Shown: positions 20,498 through 28,423, counted from the stretch's first letter. The stretch: DNA of 64,000 bases from Cyclobacteriaceae bacterium (GCA_016786495.1 JAEUUJ010000086.1:1-64000); one strand, 5' to 3'. The notes: generated by a model not told the origin, from the sequence alone. Translations and numbers: made by a program.

Positions 20498-20831
20498 AGA
20501 TCTTTTTGATTATCATGTCGCGAATAGCGGGCAACAGGGTTCTTTTTGAAATCAGTATTAATACAACCAGCAGCAGGGTATAGGCACCACATACGATGAA
20601 AAATCCGGCTTTCATGTTTCCGAGCACTTCGCCCAGCCACCAGCTTAAACCGAGTCCCGCGAACAACAGCACAAACACACCCACGATAAGTACGAGCAGG
20701 CCTACGATGCTGACCGACCCCACGCGTGATGACTGCTCGATTACCTTGAGCGTCACCAGATTTCGGTAGTTCTCTACCATATCACCCGCGAGGTCCAGGA
20801 TTTTTTCACCGGACTTTTTTTCTTCTTCCAT
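20481..20831 (-). CDS. Phage holin superfamily III / holin-X-like membrane protein
   Basis: A 116-residue membrane protein with a charged N-terminal helix (about 1-38) and two transmembrane hairpin segments (about 43-70 and 76-97), the pattern of the Actinobacterial Holin-X/YqjE-like family (DUF1469). Despite the name, these chromosomal proteins are not lysis proteins in most hosts; they accompany YtxH and stress genes. Its ATG overlaps the stop of the ytxH-like gene (TAATG), and its 3' end overlaps the next gene by 17 bases. Both overlaps point to one polycistronic message. Confidence 0.75.
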   Translation of the reverse strand: MEEEKKSGEKILDLAGDMVENYRNLVTLKVIEQSSRVGSVSIVGLLVLIVGVFVLLFAGLGLSWWLGEVLGNMKAGFFIVCGAYTLLLVVLILISKRTLLPAIRDMIIKKIYEEDQ

Positions 20832-21076
20832 TACAGTTGGTTTTTGATAGCCGTAGTAGTGCGGTCAATTTCTTCGGAAGCGGTTTCCGTAAGTTGCGAT
20901 GCCGCGCGTTTGCCGGTTTGCACAAGTGATCCGAACTGACTTAACAGATCTTCAGCTTCGTCTTTCAACTTCTTCTGTAAATCCTTTCCTTTTTCAGGAG
21001 CCAATAACATTCCGATGGCTGCGCCAGCAGCTGCTGCAATGGTTAATCCGATAATAAATTTTGCTGAAGTTTTCAT
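20831..21076 (-). CDS. YtxH domain-containing protein
   Basis: An 81-residue protein with the YtxH signature: a single membrane helix with small residues followed by LLAPEKGKDLQKKLKDEAEDLL, then an amphipathic helical tail. The frame is open upstream to 21238, but the ATG at 21076 (MKTSAKFI) gives the normal family start and removes overlap with the AI-2E gene. YtxH proteins are general-stress proteins in Bacillus. A second copy lies at 35613. The stop overlaps the start of the holin-X-like gene. Confidence 0.8.
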   Translation of the reverse strand: MKTSAKFIIGLTIAAAAGAAIGMLLAPEKGKDLQKKLKDEAEDLLSQFGSLVQTGKRAASQLTETASEEIDRTTTAIKNQL

Positions 21077-21087
21077 AGATATAATTG

Positions 21088-22173
21088 TTAGCTTTTTTTG
21101 GTTACACGTTTGGGTTTTGATACGTTTTCTTCGTCTGACAAGAGTATTGCCCAGGCTTTCAACTCGGGCACCCGTTCGCAAATCACTTTCATCACTGCAA
21201 GCGCGGGGATGGCCAGAAACATTCCCGGTATTCCGCATATGGCTCCGCCTATTAAAATTCCAAGGATGGTTACCAACGCGTTTATCTTGACACGGTTCCC
21301 TACAATCATCGGCATTCCGAAGTTATTGTCGAGAAACTGTACAACTGCAAGAATCACACCGACCCAGATTACATCCGTGGGCGTATCAGAACTCACCAGT
21401 GTGATGAACATACAGATAATGTTGGCGGAAAGAATACCCACATACGGGATCAGGTTGAGGATAGCTGCCAGCAATGCCAGAAATACGGCATACTTGATTC
21501 CGAGAATCAGAAATCCGGCAACATTGAGTGCGAAAACGAGCGCGGTTTCGATCGACAGGCCAACAATGTAATGCTGGGCAACGTTCGTTGACTCATTAAG
21601 CACATCTTCTACTTTCTTTTCGCTGCCATTTCGGAACACATTCATCAGGAAGCTTTTGATCGTGTCTTTATAAAACAAAATCAGAAACGTATAGATCGGA
21701 ATAAGCACCACATAGGTTAGAATGTCGGTAACGGTAAGGAACGTTGCTCCAACCATTTTGGGCGCGTTGCTTTTTAAATTCTTGACAGTTTGATCGAGGT
21801 ATTTTTCCTGTTCCCGAACAGTAACGTTGGTTTGGTCGTCAATCCAGCGTTCAGCGGAAAGCTTCAGTTCGTCCACGCGTTCCGTAAGCGTGGGCAGGTC
21901 GTCAAAAAATTTAACAATCTGCTTGGAAAGCATAAACACCACCGAAAACACCAGGATAAGTGAGACTGCCAGCGGGAGCAGGATGGCGATCGGTCGGGGA
22001 AATTTTTTACGCAATAAGAACTTGTAAACCGGCAGCAGCAGCGTAGCCAGCAGAATAGAGAACAATACCGGCAATACCACATCCTTTCCAAGATACACCG
22101 CGGTTATCAATAACGCGATCGAAAGAAGATTAAGGCTTAAGCGATGGTAGAAGGGATGTTTGGCAGACTCCAT
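21088..22173 (-). CDS. AI-2E family transporter (permease)
   Basis: A 361-residue inner-membrane protein with about eight hydrophobic helices and the conserved C-terminal region of the AI-2 exporter/PerM family (IPYVGI at about 243 and FGMPMIVGNRVKINALVTIL near 300). Members include autoinducer-2 and sodium/proton exporters, so the substrate is unknown here. It is the first gene of the minus-strand run that continues to tamL. A -24-like element at 22200-22215 and a palindrome at 22265-22282 lie in the divergent spacer toward yihY. Confidence 0.82.
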   Translation of the reverse strand: MESAKHPFYHRLSLNLLSIALLITAVYLGKDVVLPVLFSILLATLLLPVYKFLLRKKFPRPIAILLPLAVSLILVFSVVFMLSKQIVKFFDDLPTLTERVDELKLSAERWIDDQTNVTVREQEKYLDQTVKNLKSNAPKMVGATFLTVTDILTYVVLIPIYTFLILFYKDTIKSFLMNVFRNGSEKKVEDVLNESTNVAQHYIVGLSIETALVFALNVAGFLILGIKYAVFLALLAAILNLIPYVGILSANIICMFITLVSSDTPTDVIWVGVILAVVQFLDNNFGMPMIVGNRVKINALVTILGILIGGAICGIPGMFLAIPALAVMKVICERVPELKAWAILLSDEENVSKPKRVTKKS

Positions 22174-22199
22174 ACGGGGTTATTTACTTTTCCCACCTA

Positions 22200-22215
22200 A
22201 TTCAATAACGTGCCC
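22200..22215 (-). promoter_or_regulatory. -24/-12-like element for the AI-2E to tamL operon
   Basis: On the minus strand GGGCACG, then TTA, then TTGA. The -24 half is good except for the first base; the -12 half is imperfect and one base too close. Predicted transcription start near 22190 leaves about 17 bases before the ATG at 22173. Weak alone; its place beside the 22265 palindrome raises its weight. Confidence 0.35.
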
Positions 22216-22264
22216 AACCTGAAACGGGCAATTTCAGGCAATTAGACAGCCCGGTGCATTAAAC

Positions 22265-22282
22265 TGTAGATTCTTTTCTACA
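22265..22282. promoter_or_regulatory. Stress-palindrome site 2
   Basis: TGTAGATTCTTTTCTACA, an inverted repeat with TGTAGA opposite TCTACA, in the spacer between the AI-2E gene (minus) and yihY (plus). The right arm is identical to the sites at 9134 and 26099. Confidence 0.6.
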
Positions 22283-22380
22283 ACCCGACCAGGATGCGCT
22301 CTACATGAAGCGGTAGCAAATTCATCAACGCACTTTTTTATAAGGCTTAATCTTTGGAAGTGGGGGCGTATACTACCTGC

Positions 22381-23316
22381 ATGAAAAAATTCGCTAAATC
22401 TTCCTGGAGTGTTCTGAAACAAAGCCTGGTCAGTTTTGTTCAGGGTGATTCATTTACGCACGCCTCGTCCATTGCATTTTATACGATCTTCTCGCTACCC
22501 GCAATCTTATTGATTTCGCTATCGATTGGATCTACCTTGTTTGACAGGGCCGACGTCCAGCGGGAATTGGTTTCGCAGGTTGGCTTGTTGATCGGATCGG
22601 GCAGTGCGATGGAGATTGAGAACATTTTGATCAATGCCGCACGGCATACCGATACCTGGCTGGCACGCGTAATTGGAATCATTACCTTGGTCGTCAGCGC
22701 CACGTCTGTTTTCCTGTCGTTACAAATCAGCATTAACCAGATTTGGAAAATCAAACCTAAGCCGAAACGAGGGTTCATCAAATTTCTCGTCAACCGGCTG
22801 CTTTCCCTTACCATGGTGATCAGCATTGGTTTTGTGTTGATGGTGTCGTTGGTGATGGACACGCTGATCGTGATGTTTCAGGAACGACTTTCGGATAACC
22901 TGGGCGGGATCACGCTCGTCATTGTAACGGTTCTGAACGTGGTGATGTCATTTTTGTTCGTTGCCTTACTGTTTGGATTGATGTTCAAAATGCTGCCGGA
23001 TGCAAAAATCCGGTGGCGCGATGTATGGGTGGGATCGCTCGTGACAACCGCACTTTTTACCAGCGGAAAGTTCTTGATCGGCTTGTATCTCGGTAACAGT
23101 TCGCTGAATTCGGCCTATGGGGCGGCCGGTTCGCTGGTAATTATTCTGGTTTGGGTATACTATTCGGCCCTGATCTTCTTGTTTGGCGCTGAACTCACGT
23201 ATATCTACACCAAGGATATTGGCAGCGGCATTGAGCCTTACAGCAATGCGGTTCGGGTAGAAACCATTGAAATTGAGAAAAAGCAACCTGCACTTCCCAA
23301 TACGTCCCAACCCTAG
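22381..23316 (+). CDS. YihY/virulence factor BrkB family membrane protein
   Basis: A 311-residue integral membrane protein with six predicted helices and the family motifs (AFYTIFSLPAILL at about 37-49; SAYGAAGSLVIILVWVYYSALIFLFGAEL cut into two conserved stretches near 250 and 265). The family was once called ribonuclease BN, which is incorrect; its function is unknown. I start at ATG 22381 (MKKFAKSS); the frame also has a TTG at 22354. It is the first plus-strand gene after the divergent spacer carrying palindrome 2. YihY genes are often found with general-stress genes. Confidence 0.82.
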   Translation: MKKFAKSSWSVLKQSLVSFVQGDSFTHASSIAFYTIFSLPAILLISLSIGSTLFDRADVQRELVSQVGLLIGSGSAMEIENILINAARHTDTWLARVIGIITLVVSATSVFLSLQISINQIWKIKPKPKRGFIKFLVNRLLSLTMVISIGFVLMVSLVMDTLIVMFQERLSDNLGGITLVIVTVLNVVMSFLFVALLFGLMFKMLPDAKIRWRDVWVGSLVTTALFTSGKFLIGLYLGNSSLNSAYGAAGSLVIILVWVYYSALIFLFGAELTYIYTKDIGSGIEPYSNAVRVETIEIEKKQPALPNTSQP

Positions 23317-23329
23317 TTTGGGTGGTATA

Positions 23330-23336
23330 TTCTACA
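23330..23336 (+). promoter_or_regulatory. TTCTACA half-site upstream of the hydrophilic-protein gene
   Basis: A single TTCTACA arm, identical to the right arm of the palindromes at 9134, 22265, 26099 and 41994. The left arm is not recognisable. It is about 65 bases upstream of the -24-like box at 23400. Confidence 0.35.
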
Positions 23337-23399
23337 TTCTAAGGCTGCAGCAATCCGTGCAAGTCTCGATTTAAGGCTCATTTCCTGCATTATCTGCGC

Positions 23400-23415
23400 A
23401 GGCACATTTCTTTCT
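23400..23415 (+). promoter_or_regulatory. -24/-12-like promoter of the 23445 operon
   Basis: AGGCACA-N4-TTTC with normal sigma-54 spacing (GG at 23401-23402, C of the -12 box at 23414). The -12 box reads TTTC where the canonical form is TTGC. Predicted start near 23426 leaves about 19 bases before the ATG at 23445. Confidence 0.5.
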
Positions 23416-23444
23416 GTATTCCATCAAAAAAAAACAATTGCGCT

Positions 23445-23747
23445 ATGAAACGTGAAAATGGAAACCGGTCGGATGTGCCCGAGAGTACTTCGATCAAGAA
23501 CAAAAACAAGGAGCACAATGCTCAAAATAGCAAACGTCCTGAACCGTCTCAGAATACCACCAAACCCAATCGGGGGCTGAACGAAGATGAACAAAAGCGT
23601 AAAACCAATCAGGATGAGGAAGATGAAATCACCAATGTCAACGAGGAATCTGCCGGTGAAGGTGGGCGTACAGGCAATGAGTCGCTGAGCGAACAGGAAC
23701 AGATGCAGCGCGAGATGGAGAAAAAACGCAAAGACGATAAACGTTAA
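23445..23747 (+). CDS. Highly hydrophilic, probably disordered 100-residue protein
   Basis: No family recognised. The protein has almost no hydrophobic residues, is rich in Lys, Arg, Glu, Asp, Asn, Gln and Ser, and has no tryptophan or cysteine. Such composition predicts disorder and resembles hydrophilins, which protect against water loss or osmotic shock; that link is inference from composition only. A -24/-12-like element at 23400 gives a short leader, and the next gene begins 12 bases after the stop, so the two likely form an operon. The coding call rests on the clean start, lack of competing frames with better sequence, and operon position. Confidence 0.7.
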   Translation: MKRENGNRSDVPESTSIKNKNKEHNAQNSKRPEPSQNTTKPNRGLNEDEQKRKTNQDEEDEITNVNEESAGEGGRTGNESLSEQEQMQREMEKKRKDDKR

Positions 23748-23758
23748 TTCAGAAGACC

Positions 23759-24172
23759 ATGAAAATATCAACAATCTTATTGGGAGCATTTTTCATCGCA
23801 GCCACGCTGCTCAGCACACGGGTTGCGACCGCACAAGCAAGCTCCTGCTCGGAAGAGTGGCAACAGCTTGGAACACATGTCGTAGATTATACACTTGATT
23901 ACGATGTGATTCCGGTAACGTACAAGAAGGGTGCGTTCACAACGCTGAAGTTTAAAGTGGCGGACGGAAACATCAACATGCACCGGTGCATGGTCACGTT
24001 CGAGAATGGTGATAAACAGGAAATTGAAATCAAGCATCAGTTTACTGCCAATTCAGAGAAAACGGTCGATCTCAAAGGCAACGACCGGATAATTGAAAAA
24101 GTAACCTTTTGGTACGATACCAAAAATGCATCGTCTAAAAAGGCTGTCGTGGAAGTTTGGGGTCGGAAATAA
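23759..24172 (+). CDS. Secreted small protein, DUF2541-like
   Basis: A 137-residue protein with a Sec signal peptide (hydrophobic 5-22, AxA-like cleavage near VATAQA). The mature part is a compact all-beta sequence (QQLGTHVVDYTLDYDVIPV ... VEVWGRK) that resembles small periplasmic proteins of the DUF2541 type. Two cysteines (C30, C77) could form a disulfide. It follows the hydrophilic-protein gene by 11 bases. A rho-independent terminator at 24198-24226 ends this transcript inside the 3' end of the convergent gene. Confidence 0.72.
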   Translation: MKISTILLGAFFIAATLLSTRVATAQASSCSEEWQQLGTHVVDYTLDYDVIPVTYKKGAFTTLKFKVADGNINMHRCMVTFENGDKQEIEIKHQFTANSEKTVDLKGNDRIIEKVTFWYDTKNASSKKAVVEVWGRK

Positions 24173-24193
24173 CCTGCCAGCAAACCGAATGAA

Positions 24194-25792
24194 TCAGGAA
24201 GGCTTGTTACCAGCCTTCTTTTTTTTGCCACTGCTGAGAAATGTCGACTGCAATCCGTCCAGCAATGATCTCCACCAGTACTGAAACACAAACCGTTTCT
24301 TATCCCGTTCAATATCAATTTCACCGGTGCGTTTGGCCTGCTCCATCGATTTGTCTTTGTTTGATTTAACAATGGCATTGATCGCTGCGCTCAGAATTTT
24401 GTTGGGTTCGTGGGTCTTGTCTTTCTTCAGGGCTCCCAATCGCAGATCTTTGTAATTGATCAGTACTTCCCCGGTCGACCGGTCATCGTTGTAGGAGAAG
24501 TTGAAGAATAATTCATTAAGTGTCCCGTCTGCAATTTCAATCCGCGTCAAATTCCCGAGCGATGGATTGAGTGAATTCAACTGCATGTTGCGAACGCTGC
24601 CCGATGCCTGGTAATTGGTCTGACTGTTCAGCGGCATTTTGAACGTTGCCTGCAGCGAGCCGTTGTTCATCACTTTACACTCGGCCGCGAGTGTACAGAA
24701 ATCGAGAGCGGCCGGGTTCTTTAAGGCGGTATTCAGCCCTGCAAAGGAAGCATTTAGCTTGTTAAAGGTAATCGTTCCGGATTGAGGCAGGCCCTTGTCG
24801 GAAAATTCTTCGTACGCAATATCAGCCTGTTGAATCAGAATACTGTCGATATCTACTGTGAAAGGAAGTCGCCTGATCCCTTCGATGGGCAGCGGCATAA
24901 TCCAGTCACGAACAAATGGATACCGCTTGTCGCGATAGGCATGTATCACAGGCCCGGGGATCGTAACGCGCTTCACGCGCAACACGTTGTCGTGTAGCAG
25001 ACGATCAAGTTCGATGCCTTCAACAAGAACGTTTGGAATGTCTACGTCCAGGCGGGTTGTTTGAATTCGGGCGATGCGGGCAAAATCTGATTTAGTGTGT
25101 CGGGGTGTTACGCGGAACTGTTCCAGCGAAAGCACTTTCTCGCGACTGTTGTAGGTGATGCTTGAGATGGAGAAGGTGTGAAGTGATTCTTTCTGAGCCG
25201 ATATGAGATGATCCAGCGTGGCGGTCACTTCCCCAATGGAATATGATGTGTCGGGTTTAAAATACACGACGAGATCCCGGAGGTGAAGATCGTGAACCGT
25301 TGCAGAGTTTACTTTCACGGAATCGTCAAACATGCCGGCCTGAACGTTTTTAATCAGCAGGCTTTTGATTTGAAGCCGGTCGATGTTGATATCAGATTTT
25401 TTTTGCGTTGACGCGGAGTCCCGGGGTAACCGGAAATTCTTATTGTAGCCGAGAAGTCCTTCATCGAGTACGATCCGATCAATAATTAAATCATGTTTTC
25501 GGATAAGGCGAAGAACATGAACTCCTTCAATGCTGAAAAATTGTAACGAGAGCGTATGCGGATAGGCATCCGATGAATCGGGTGGAACGTATTCAATCAC
25601 CTGAAGTTCGATCGATCTTCTGAGCAGGCTGATGTTTGCCTGTTTTACCTGCAGGCCGGCTTCTTGAAGCGCAGCATTCAGTTTTTCTTCGATGCGAAGG
25701 GTTAGCCAGTAAGCACCAACGGAGATTATAACTCCGATGATCAGGATAATAATGCCGGTAATTTTCAGGAAGCGCGCGGGGGATACAGTCAT
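24194..25792 (-). CDS. AsmA/DUF748-like membrane-anchored periplasmic protein
   Basis: A 532-residue protein with one N-terminal membrane helix (about 10-30) followed by a beta-rich periplasmic domain with the pattern of AsmA-like proteins (repeated I-x-V-x-I strands, IDRIVLDEGLLGYNKNF, SIEGVHVLRL). AsmA relatives are tied to lipid traffic or outer-membrane assembly; a specific role cannot be named. The C-terminus SSGKKKKAGNKPS is encoded by the reverse complement of the terminator of the convergent 23759 gene. A terminator separates it from the upstream Lmo0937-type gene, so it probably has its own promoter. Confidence 0.7.
   Translation of the reverse strand: MTVSPARFLKITGIIILIIGVIISVGAYWLTLRIEEKLNAALQEAGLQVKQANISLLRRSIELQVIEYVPPDSSDAYPHTLSLQFFSIEGVHVLRLIRKHDLIIDRIVLDEGLLGYNKNFRLPRDSASTQKKSDINIDRLQIKSLLIKNVQAGMFDDSVKVNSATVHDLHLRDLVVYFKPDTSYSIGEVTATLDHLISAQKESLHTFSISSITYNSREKVLSLEQFRVTPRHTKSDFARIARIQTTRLDVDIPNVLVEGIELDRLLHDNVLRVKRVTIPGPVIHAYRDKRYPFVRDWIMPLPIEGIRRLPFTVDIDSILIQQADIAYEEFSDKGLPQSGTITFNKLNASFAGLNTALKNPAALDFCTLAAECKVMNNGSLQATFKMPLNSQTNYQASGSVRNMQLNSLNPSLGNLTRIEIADGTLNELFFNFSYNDDRSTGEVLINYKDLRLGALKKDKTHEPNKILSAAINAIVKSNKDKSMEQAKRTGEIDIERDKKRFVFQYWWRSLLDGLQSTFLSSGKKKKAGNKPS
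24198..24226 (+). terminator. Rho-independent terminator of the 23445-24172 operon
   Basis: Stem GAAGGCT / AGCCTTC with a 7-base loop followed by eight T. It lies within the last codons of the convergent AsmA-like gene. Confidence 0.85.
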
Positions 25793-25804
25793 ATAAGAAA
25801 AGAT

Positions 25805-25835
25805 GAGGCGCTTCCGGAAATGAAAACGCCTCTTC
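25805..25835 (-). terminator. Probable terminator after the Lmo0937-type gene
   Basis: GAGGCG and CGCCTC arms enclose a 16-base loop. On the minus strand the stem is followed by ATCTTTTCTT. It lies between the small membrane-protein gene ending at 25839 and the AsmA-like gene starting at 25792. Confidence 0.55.
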
Positions 25836-25838
25836 TTG

Positions 25839-25991
25839 TTAAACTCTGTCTCCGCGGATTAATCTTAACACGATAGCGATCACCGCGATCACCAAAAGGA
25901 TGTGGATCAGACCACCTGCGCTGTATACAAAGAAGCCAAAGATCCATCCGATGATCAGTATAACTGCAATGACATAAAGTAGATTGTTCAT
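25839..25991 (-). CDS. Lmo0937 family small membrane protein
   Basis: A 50-residue protein, MNNLLYVIAVILIIGWIFGF at the start and ending VLRLIRGDRV. Two hydrophobic helices with a short glycine-containing turn and a basic C-terminal RLIRG motif match the Lmo0937/DUF5670 family of tiny stress-linked membrane proteins. I found it by reading the minus strand of the spacer. The upstream spacer carries a perfect -24 box TGGCACG (26031-26037) that would place the transcript start about 20 bases before the ATG. Confidence 0.82.
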   Translation of the reverse strand: MNNLLYVIAVILIIGWIFGFFVYSAGGLIHILLVIAVIAIVLRLIRGDRV

Positions 25992-26021
25992 ATTGAGTGC
26001 GTTTAGTTTTTTTACCAAGGG

Positions 26022-26037
26022 GCTAAAAAGCGTGCCA
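26022..26037 (-). promoter_or_regulatory. -24/-12-like promoter of the Lmo0937-type gene
   Basis: On the minus strand TGGCACG (perfect -24 consensus) then CTTTTTAGC; the GC of the -12 box is one base further away than the sigma-54 norm. Predicted start near 26011, leader about 20 bases. Confidence 0.45.
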
Positions 26038-26098
26038 CGCCAATCAGATTACCAGCGTGGGATTTTTATTTCCGGTGGTTAGGTAATTCCCCACGTTT

Positions 26099-26116
26099 TG
26101 TGGAATTTTTTCTACA
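26099..26116. promoter_or_regulatory. Stress-palindrome site 3
   Basis: TGTGGAATTTTTTCTACA, 17 of 18 bases identical to the site at 9134. It lies between two divergent -24-like elements: 62 bases from the minus-strand one (26037) and 40 bases from the plus-strand one (26156). Confidence 0.65.
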
Positions 26117-26155
26117 TTTCCCTGGTATTCATCGGAGAGGCCCGATTTTTACCGG

Positions 26156-26171
26156 TGGCATGATTTTTCTT
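26156..26171 (+). promoter_or_regulatory. -24/-12-like promoter of the regulator operon at 26195
   Basis: TGGCATG, ATT, TTTC; the -12 C is one base early compared with canonical spacing, the same shift seen at 9153. Predicted start near 26182, about 13 bases before the ATG. If used, the NtrC-type regulator two genes downstream would control its own operon. A second TGGCACG at 26173 is too close to the start codon. Confidence 0.45.
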
Positions 26172-26194
26172 TTGGCACGAGGAAAATCATTGTT

Positions 26195-26380
26195 ATGGAA
26201 GATTTTCTAAAGGTTTTATTATCGATCGTCATTTTGTTCGCCAGCGGATGGAGTGTGGCCGCCCTGATGATTCGCATCTTCTTCCCGTTCAAAGTCACGA
26301 AGCATGGCTTGGGAAGCGGTCGCTACGAAGTAAGAAGTCTGAAAACAATCCGCCACAAGGGCGTGTTGAGTGTTCGATAG
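26195..26380 (+). CDS. Small single-pass membrane protein, first gene of regulator operon
   Basis: A 61-residue protein with one hydrophobic helix (about 6-30) and a basic C-terminal tail. No family recognised. It starts at an ATG 13 bases after the predicted transcript start and ends 16 bases before the receiver gene, so it is probably the first gene of an operon with both response regulators. A role in tethering or tuning the regulators is conceivable but has no sequence support beyond position. Confidence 0.65.
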   Translation: MEDFLKVLLSIVILFASGWSVAALMIRIFFPFKVTKHGLGSGRYEVRSLKTIRHKGVLSVR

Positions 26381-26396
26381 AACTTAACAACTGTAC

Positions 26397-26762
26397 ATGA
26401 AAACGGCTTTAGTCGTCGACGATGAGCTGGATATCTGCCGCCTGCTAACCTTGCATTTGAAATCCCTCGGCCTGAATGCCGAGTATGTTTCAACGATTCG
26501 GGAAGCAAAAGCAAAGATTTCTCCGGCTGGTTACGATGTCATTTTTGTTGATCTGAATTTACCGGACGGGTCGGGTTTCGACCTGCTTGAATCCCTGAAT
26601 ACGATCAACTCCACCTCACGCGTCGTGGTCATCAGCGCATATGATGTTGAACGCAGAAAGGCTCTCGAATGCGGAGCCGATGGCTTCATTCCGAAGCCCT
26701 TTTCGAAACGAACAATAGAACTTGTTTTAAATAACCTCCACGTAATAAACCAACAGCTATGA
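26397..26762 (+). CDS. Response regulator receiver protein
   Basis: A 121-residue single receiver domain: D8, D9 and E10, phosphoacceptor D52 in FVDLNLPDGSG, and K100 in IPKPF. It has no output domain. It resembles the lone receiver at 8692-9024 (both have a LPDG motif after the phosphoacceptor). The last four bases overlap the ATG of the NtrC-type regulator (ATGA), so the two are made together, perhaps as competing or relaying phosphoacceptors for the same kinase. Confidence 0.85.
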   Translation: MKTALVVDDELDICRLLTLHLKSLGLNAEYVSTIREAKAKISPAGYDVIFVDLNLPDGSGFDLLESLNTINSTSRVVVISAYDVERRKALECGADGFIPKPFSKRTIELVLNNLHVINQQL

Positions 26763-28159
26763 TCGGAAGAATCCTGGTAATAGACGATGATAAGGACATG
26801 TGCCTTGTGCTCTCGAAATTCCTGACCAAGAATGACTATGAAGTAGATGTTGCTCACACCGGTGAAGCTGGTTTGAAACTGCTTCGCGATACGGAATACA
26901 TCCTCGTATTGTGCGACTACCGTTTGCCTGACATTACCGGGGTGGAGGCGCTCCAGAAAATCAAAGTGCTCAGTCCGGGTGTACCCGTGATCATTATTAC
27001 CGGTTATTCGGATGTTCGCACCGCAGTAGAAACCTTTCGCTATGGCGCGAGCGACTACGTGACCAAGCCGTTGTATCCCGATGAGTTATTGGTTACAATC
27101 CGAGAAACGATCTCCAAAAACAGTTCAAAAAATCAAGGAGTTGATAAAACTCAAAACGGAAAAGGAGATACGTCTAAGCAAAGCCGGGGATCCGCTCCAA
27201 AAGGACAAGAGTTTATCGTAGGCAAAAGCGTTCAATCGCAAACTGTTCAACGCTACGTGGAATTGATTGCGCCTTCCGATATGTCGGTGATTATCACCGG
27301 GGAAACCGGAACGGGTAAAGAGTTTGTTGCGCAGGCCATTCACCGGTTCAGCAACCGCTCCGATAAGGCATTCATTGCCATCGACTGCGGAGCGCTTCCG
27401 AAAGAACTTGCCGGCAGCGAGCTTTTCGGCCACGTAAAAGGCGCTTTTACCGGAGCGATTAACGATAAGCAGGGGAGTTTTGAAGTTGCCAACAACGGAA
27501 CGATTTTCCTGGACGAGATTGGAAACCTGTCTTACGAGAACCAGGTGAAGCTGCTTCGCGTGCTGCAGGAACGCAGAATCAAACGCATTGGCGCGACCCG
27601 CGATATTGCCATTGATGTGCGCATTATTGCCGCTACCAACGAAGATTTGAACAAAGCGGTGAAGGAGGGGCGCTTCCGCGAAGACCTTTACCACCGCCTG
27701 AATGAATTTAAAATCGCGCTTTCACCGTTGCGTGAGCGGAAAGAGGATATCCTTGTGTTTGCGGAGTATTTTCTTCAAAAAGCCAACGTGGCCCTGAACA
27801 AGAATGCCCGCGCGTTTTCACCGGAAGTGACCGACCAACTGCGCAATTACTACTGGCATGGAAACCTCCGCGAACTTAACAATGTGGTGAAACGGGCTGT
27901 GCTGTTAACGCAGGGTGAAACCGTTGAGATCGAGAGTTTGCCCCAGGAAATCGTTCATTCCATGGAAATGGCCGGCATCAATCAACATCACAACGAGGAG
28001 GTGAGCTTGCTTAAAAACATTGCAGGTTCGGCCGAACGCCAGGCGATTATCGATGTGCTGGAAAAAGTCAATTACAACAAGTCACGTGCGGCAGAGTTGA
28101 TGAACATCGACCGAAAGACGCTCTACAACAAACTGAAACTGTATAACATCAAGGCGTAG
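26759..28159 (+). CDS. Sigma-54-dependent response regulator, NtrC/AtoC family
   Basis: A 466-residue enhancer-binding protein. The receiver domain has D10, D11, phosphoacceptor D53 and K103. A polar linker (about 120-150) leads to an AAA+ domain with Walker A GETGTGKE (181-188), the sigma-54 contact loop GAFTGA (228-233) and Walker B GTIFLDEIGN (247-256). The C-terminal Fis-type helix-turn-helix is at about 430-466 (NKSRAAELMNIDRKTLYNKL). All parts needed to bind an upstream site and open a sigma-54 promoter are intact. It lies in the middle of the genes that carry the palindromes and -24-like boxes described here, so it is the best candidate to bind the palindrome. Probable kinases are at 31123 (NtrB-like) and 29267. 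Confidence 0.92.
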   Translation: MIGRILVIDDDKDMCLVLSKFLTKNDYEVDVAHTGEAGLKLLRDTEYILVLCDYRLPDITGVEALQKIKVLSPGVPVIIITGYSDVRTAVETFRYGASDYVTKPLYPDELLVTIRETISKNSSKNQGVDKTQNGKGDTSKQSRGSAPKGQEFIVGKSVQSQTVQRYVELIAPSDMSVIITGETGTGKEFVAQAIHRFSNRSDKAFIAIDCGALPKELAGSELFGHVKGAFTGAINDKQGSFEVANNGTIFLDEIGNLSYENQVKLLRVLQERRIKRIGATRDIAIDVRIIAATNEDLNKAVKEGRFREDLYHRLNEFKIALSPLRERKEDILVFAEYFLQKANVALNKNARAFSPEVTDQLRNYYWHGNLRELNNVVKRAVLLTQGETVEIESLPQEIVHSMEMAGINQHHNEEVSLLKNIAGSAERQAIIDVLEKVNYNKSRAAELMNIDRKTLYNKLKLYNIKA

Positions 28160-28178
28160 CCAAATTGGAACGTCAGGT

Positions 28179-28205
28179 AAGCCGGAGCGATCCGGCTTTT
28201 CTTTT
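28179..28205 (+). terminator. Rho-independent terminator of the regulator operon
   Basis: Perfect 8-bp stem AAGCCGGA / TCCGGCTT with loop GCGA, followed by TTCTTTTT, 20 bases after the regulator stop codon. Confidence 0.85.
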
Positions 28206-28354
28206 TGCCGTCAGGCGGGAATAGATTCCGCAAGTTATGACCAGGCGTGCTGCGCTGCCCTCAGGCGCATATACAACGCTGTGGTGCGTGTTGAACATGG
28301 ATGGTAATGGAATCCCCGTGAGATACTCGGGTCTGTTAAAGGGTCAGTACACGC

Positions 28355-28387
28355 AAAAAAAGAAGGTTGCTCAATTGAGCAACCTTC
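28355..28387 (-). terminator. Rho-independent terminator of the outer-membrane barrel gene
   Basis: Perfect 13-bp palindrome GAAGGTTGCTCAA / TTGAGCAACCTTC. On the minus strand it is followed by seven T. It is 37 bases past the stop of the barrel gene. Confidence 0.85.
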
Positions 28388-28423
28388 ACAACATAACCCC
28401 CCACTTCAAACACCCGGATCGTA

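Noticed and set aside
22354-22380. TTG start of yihY nine codons earlier
   Set aside because: The ATG at 22381 gives the normal basic N-terminus of the family; the extra residues are not protein-like.
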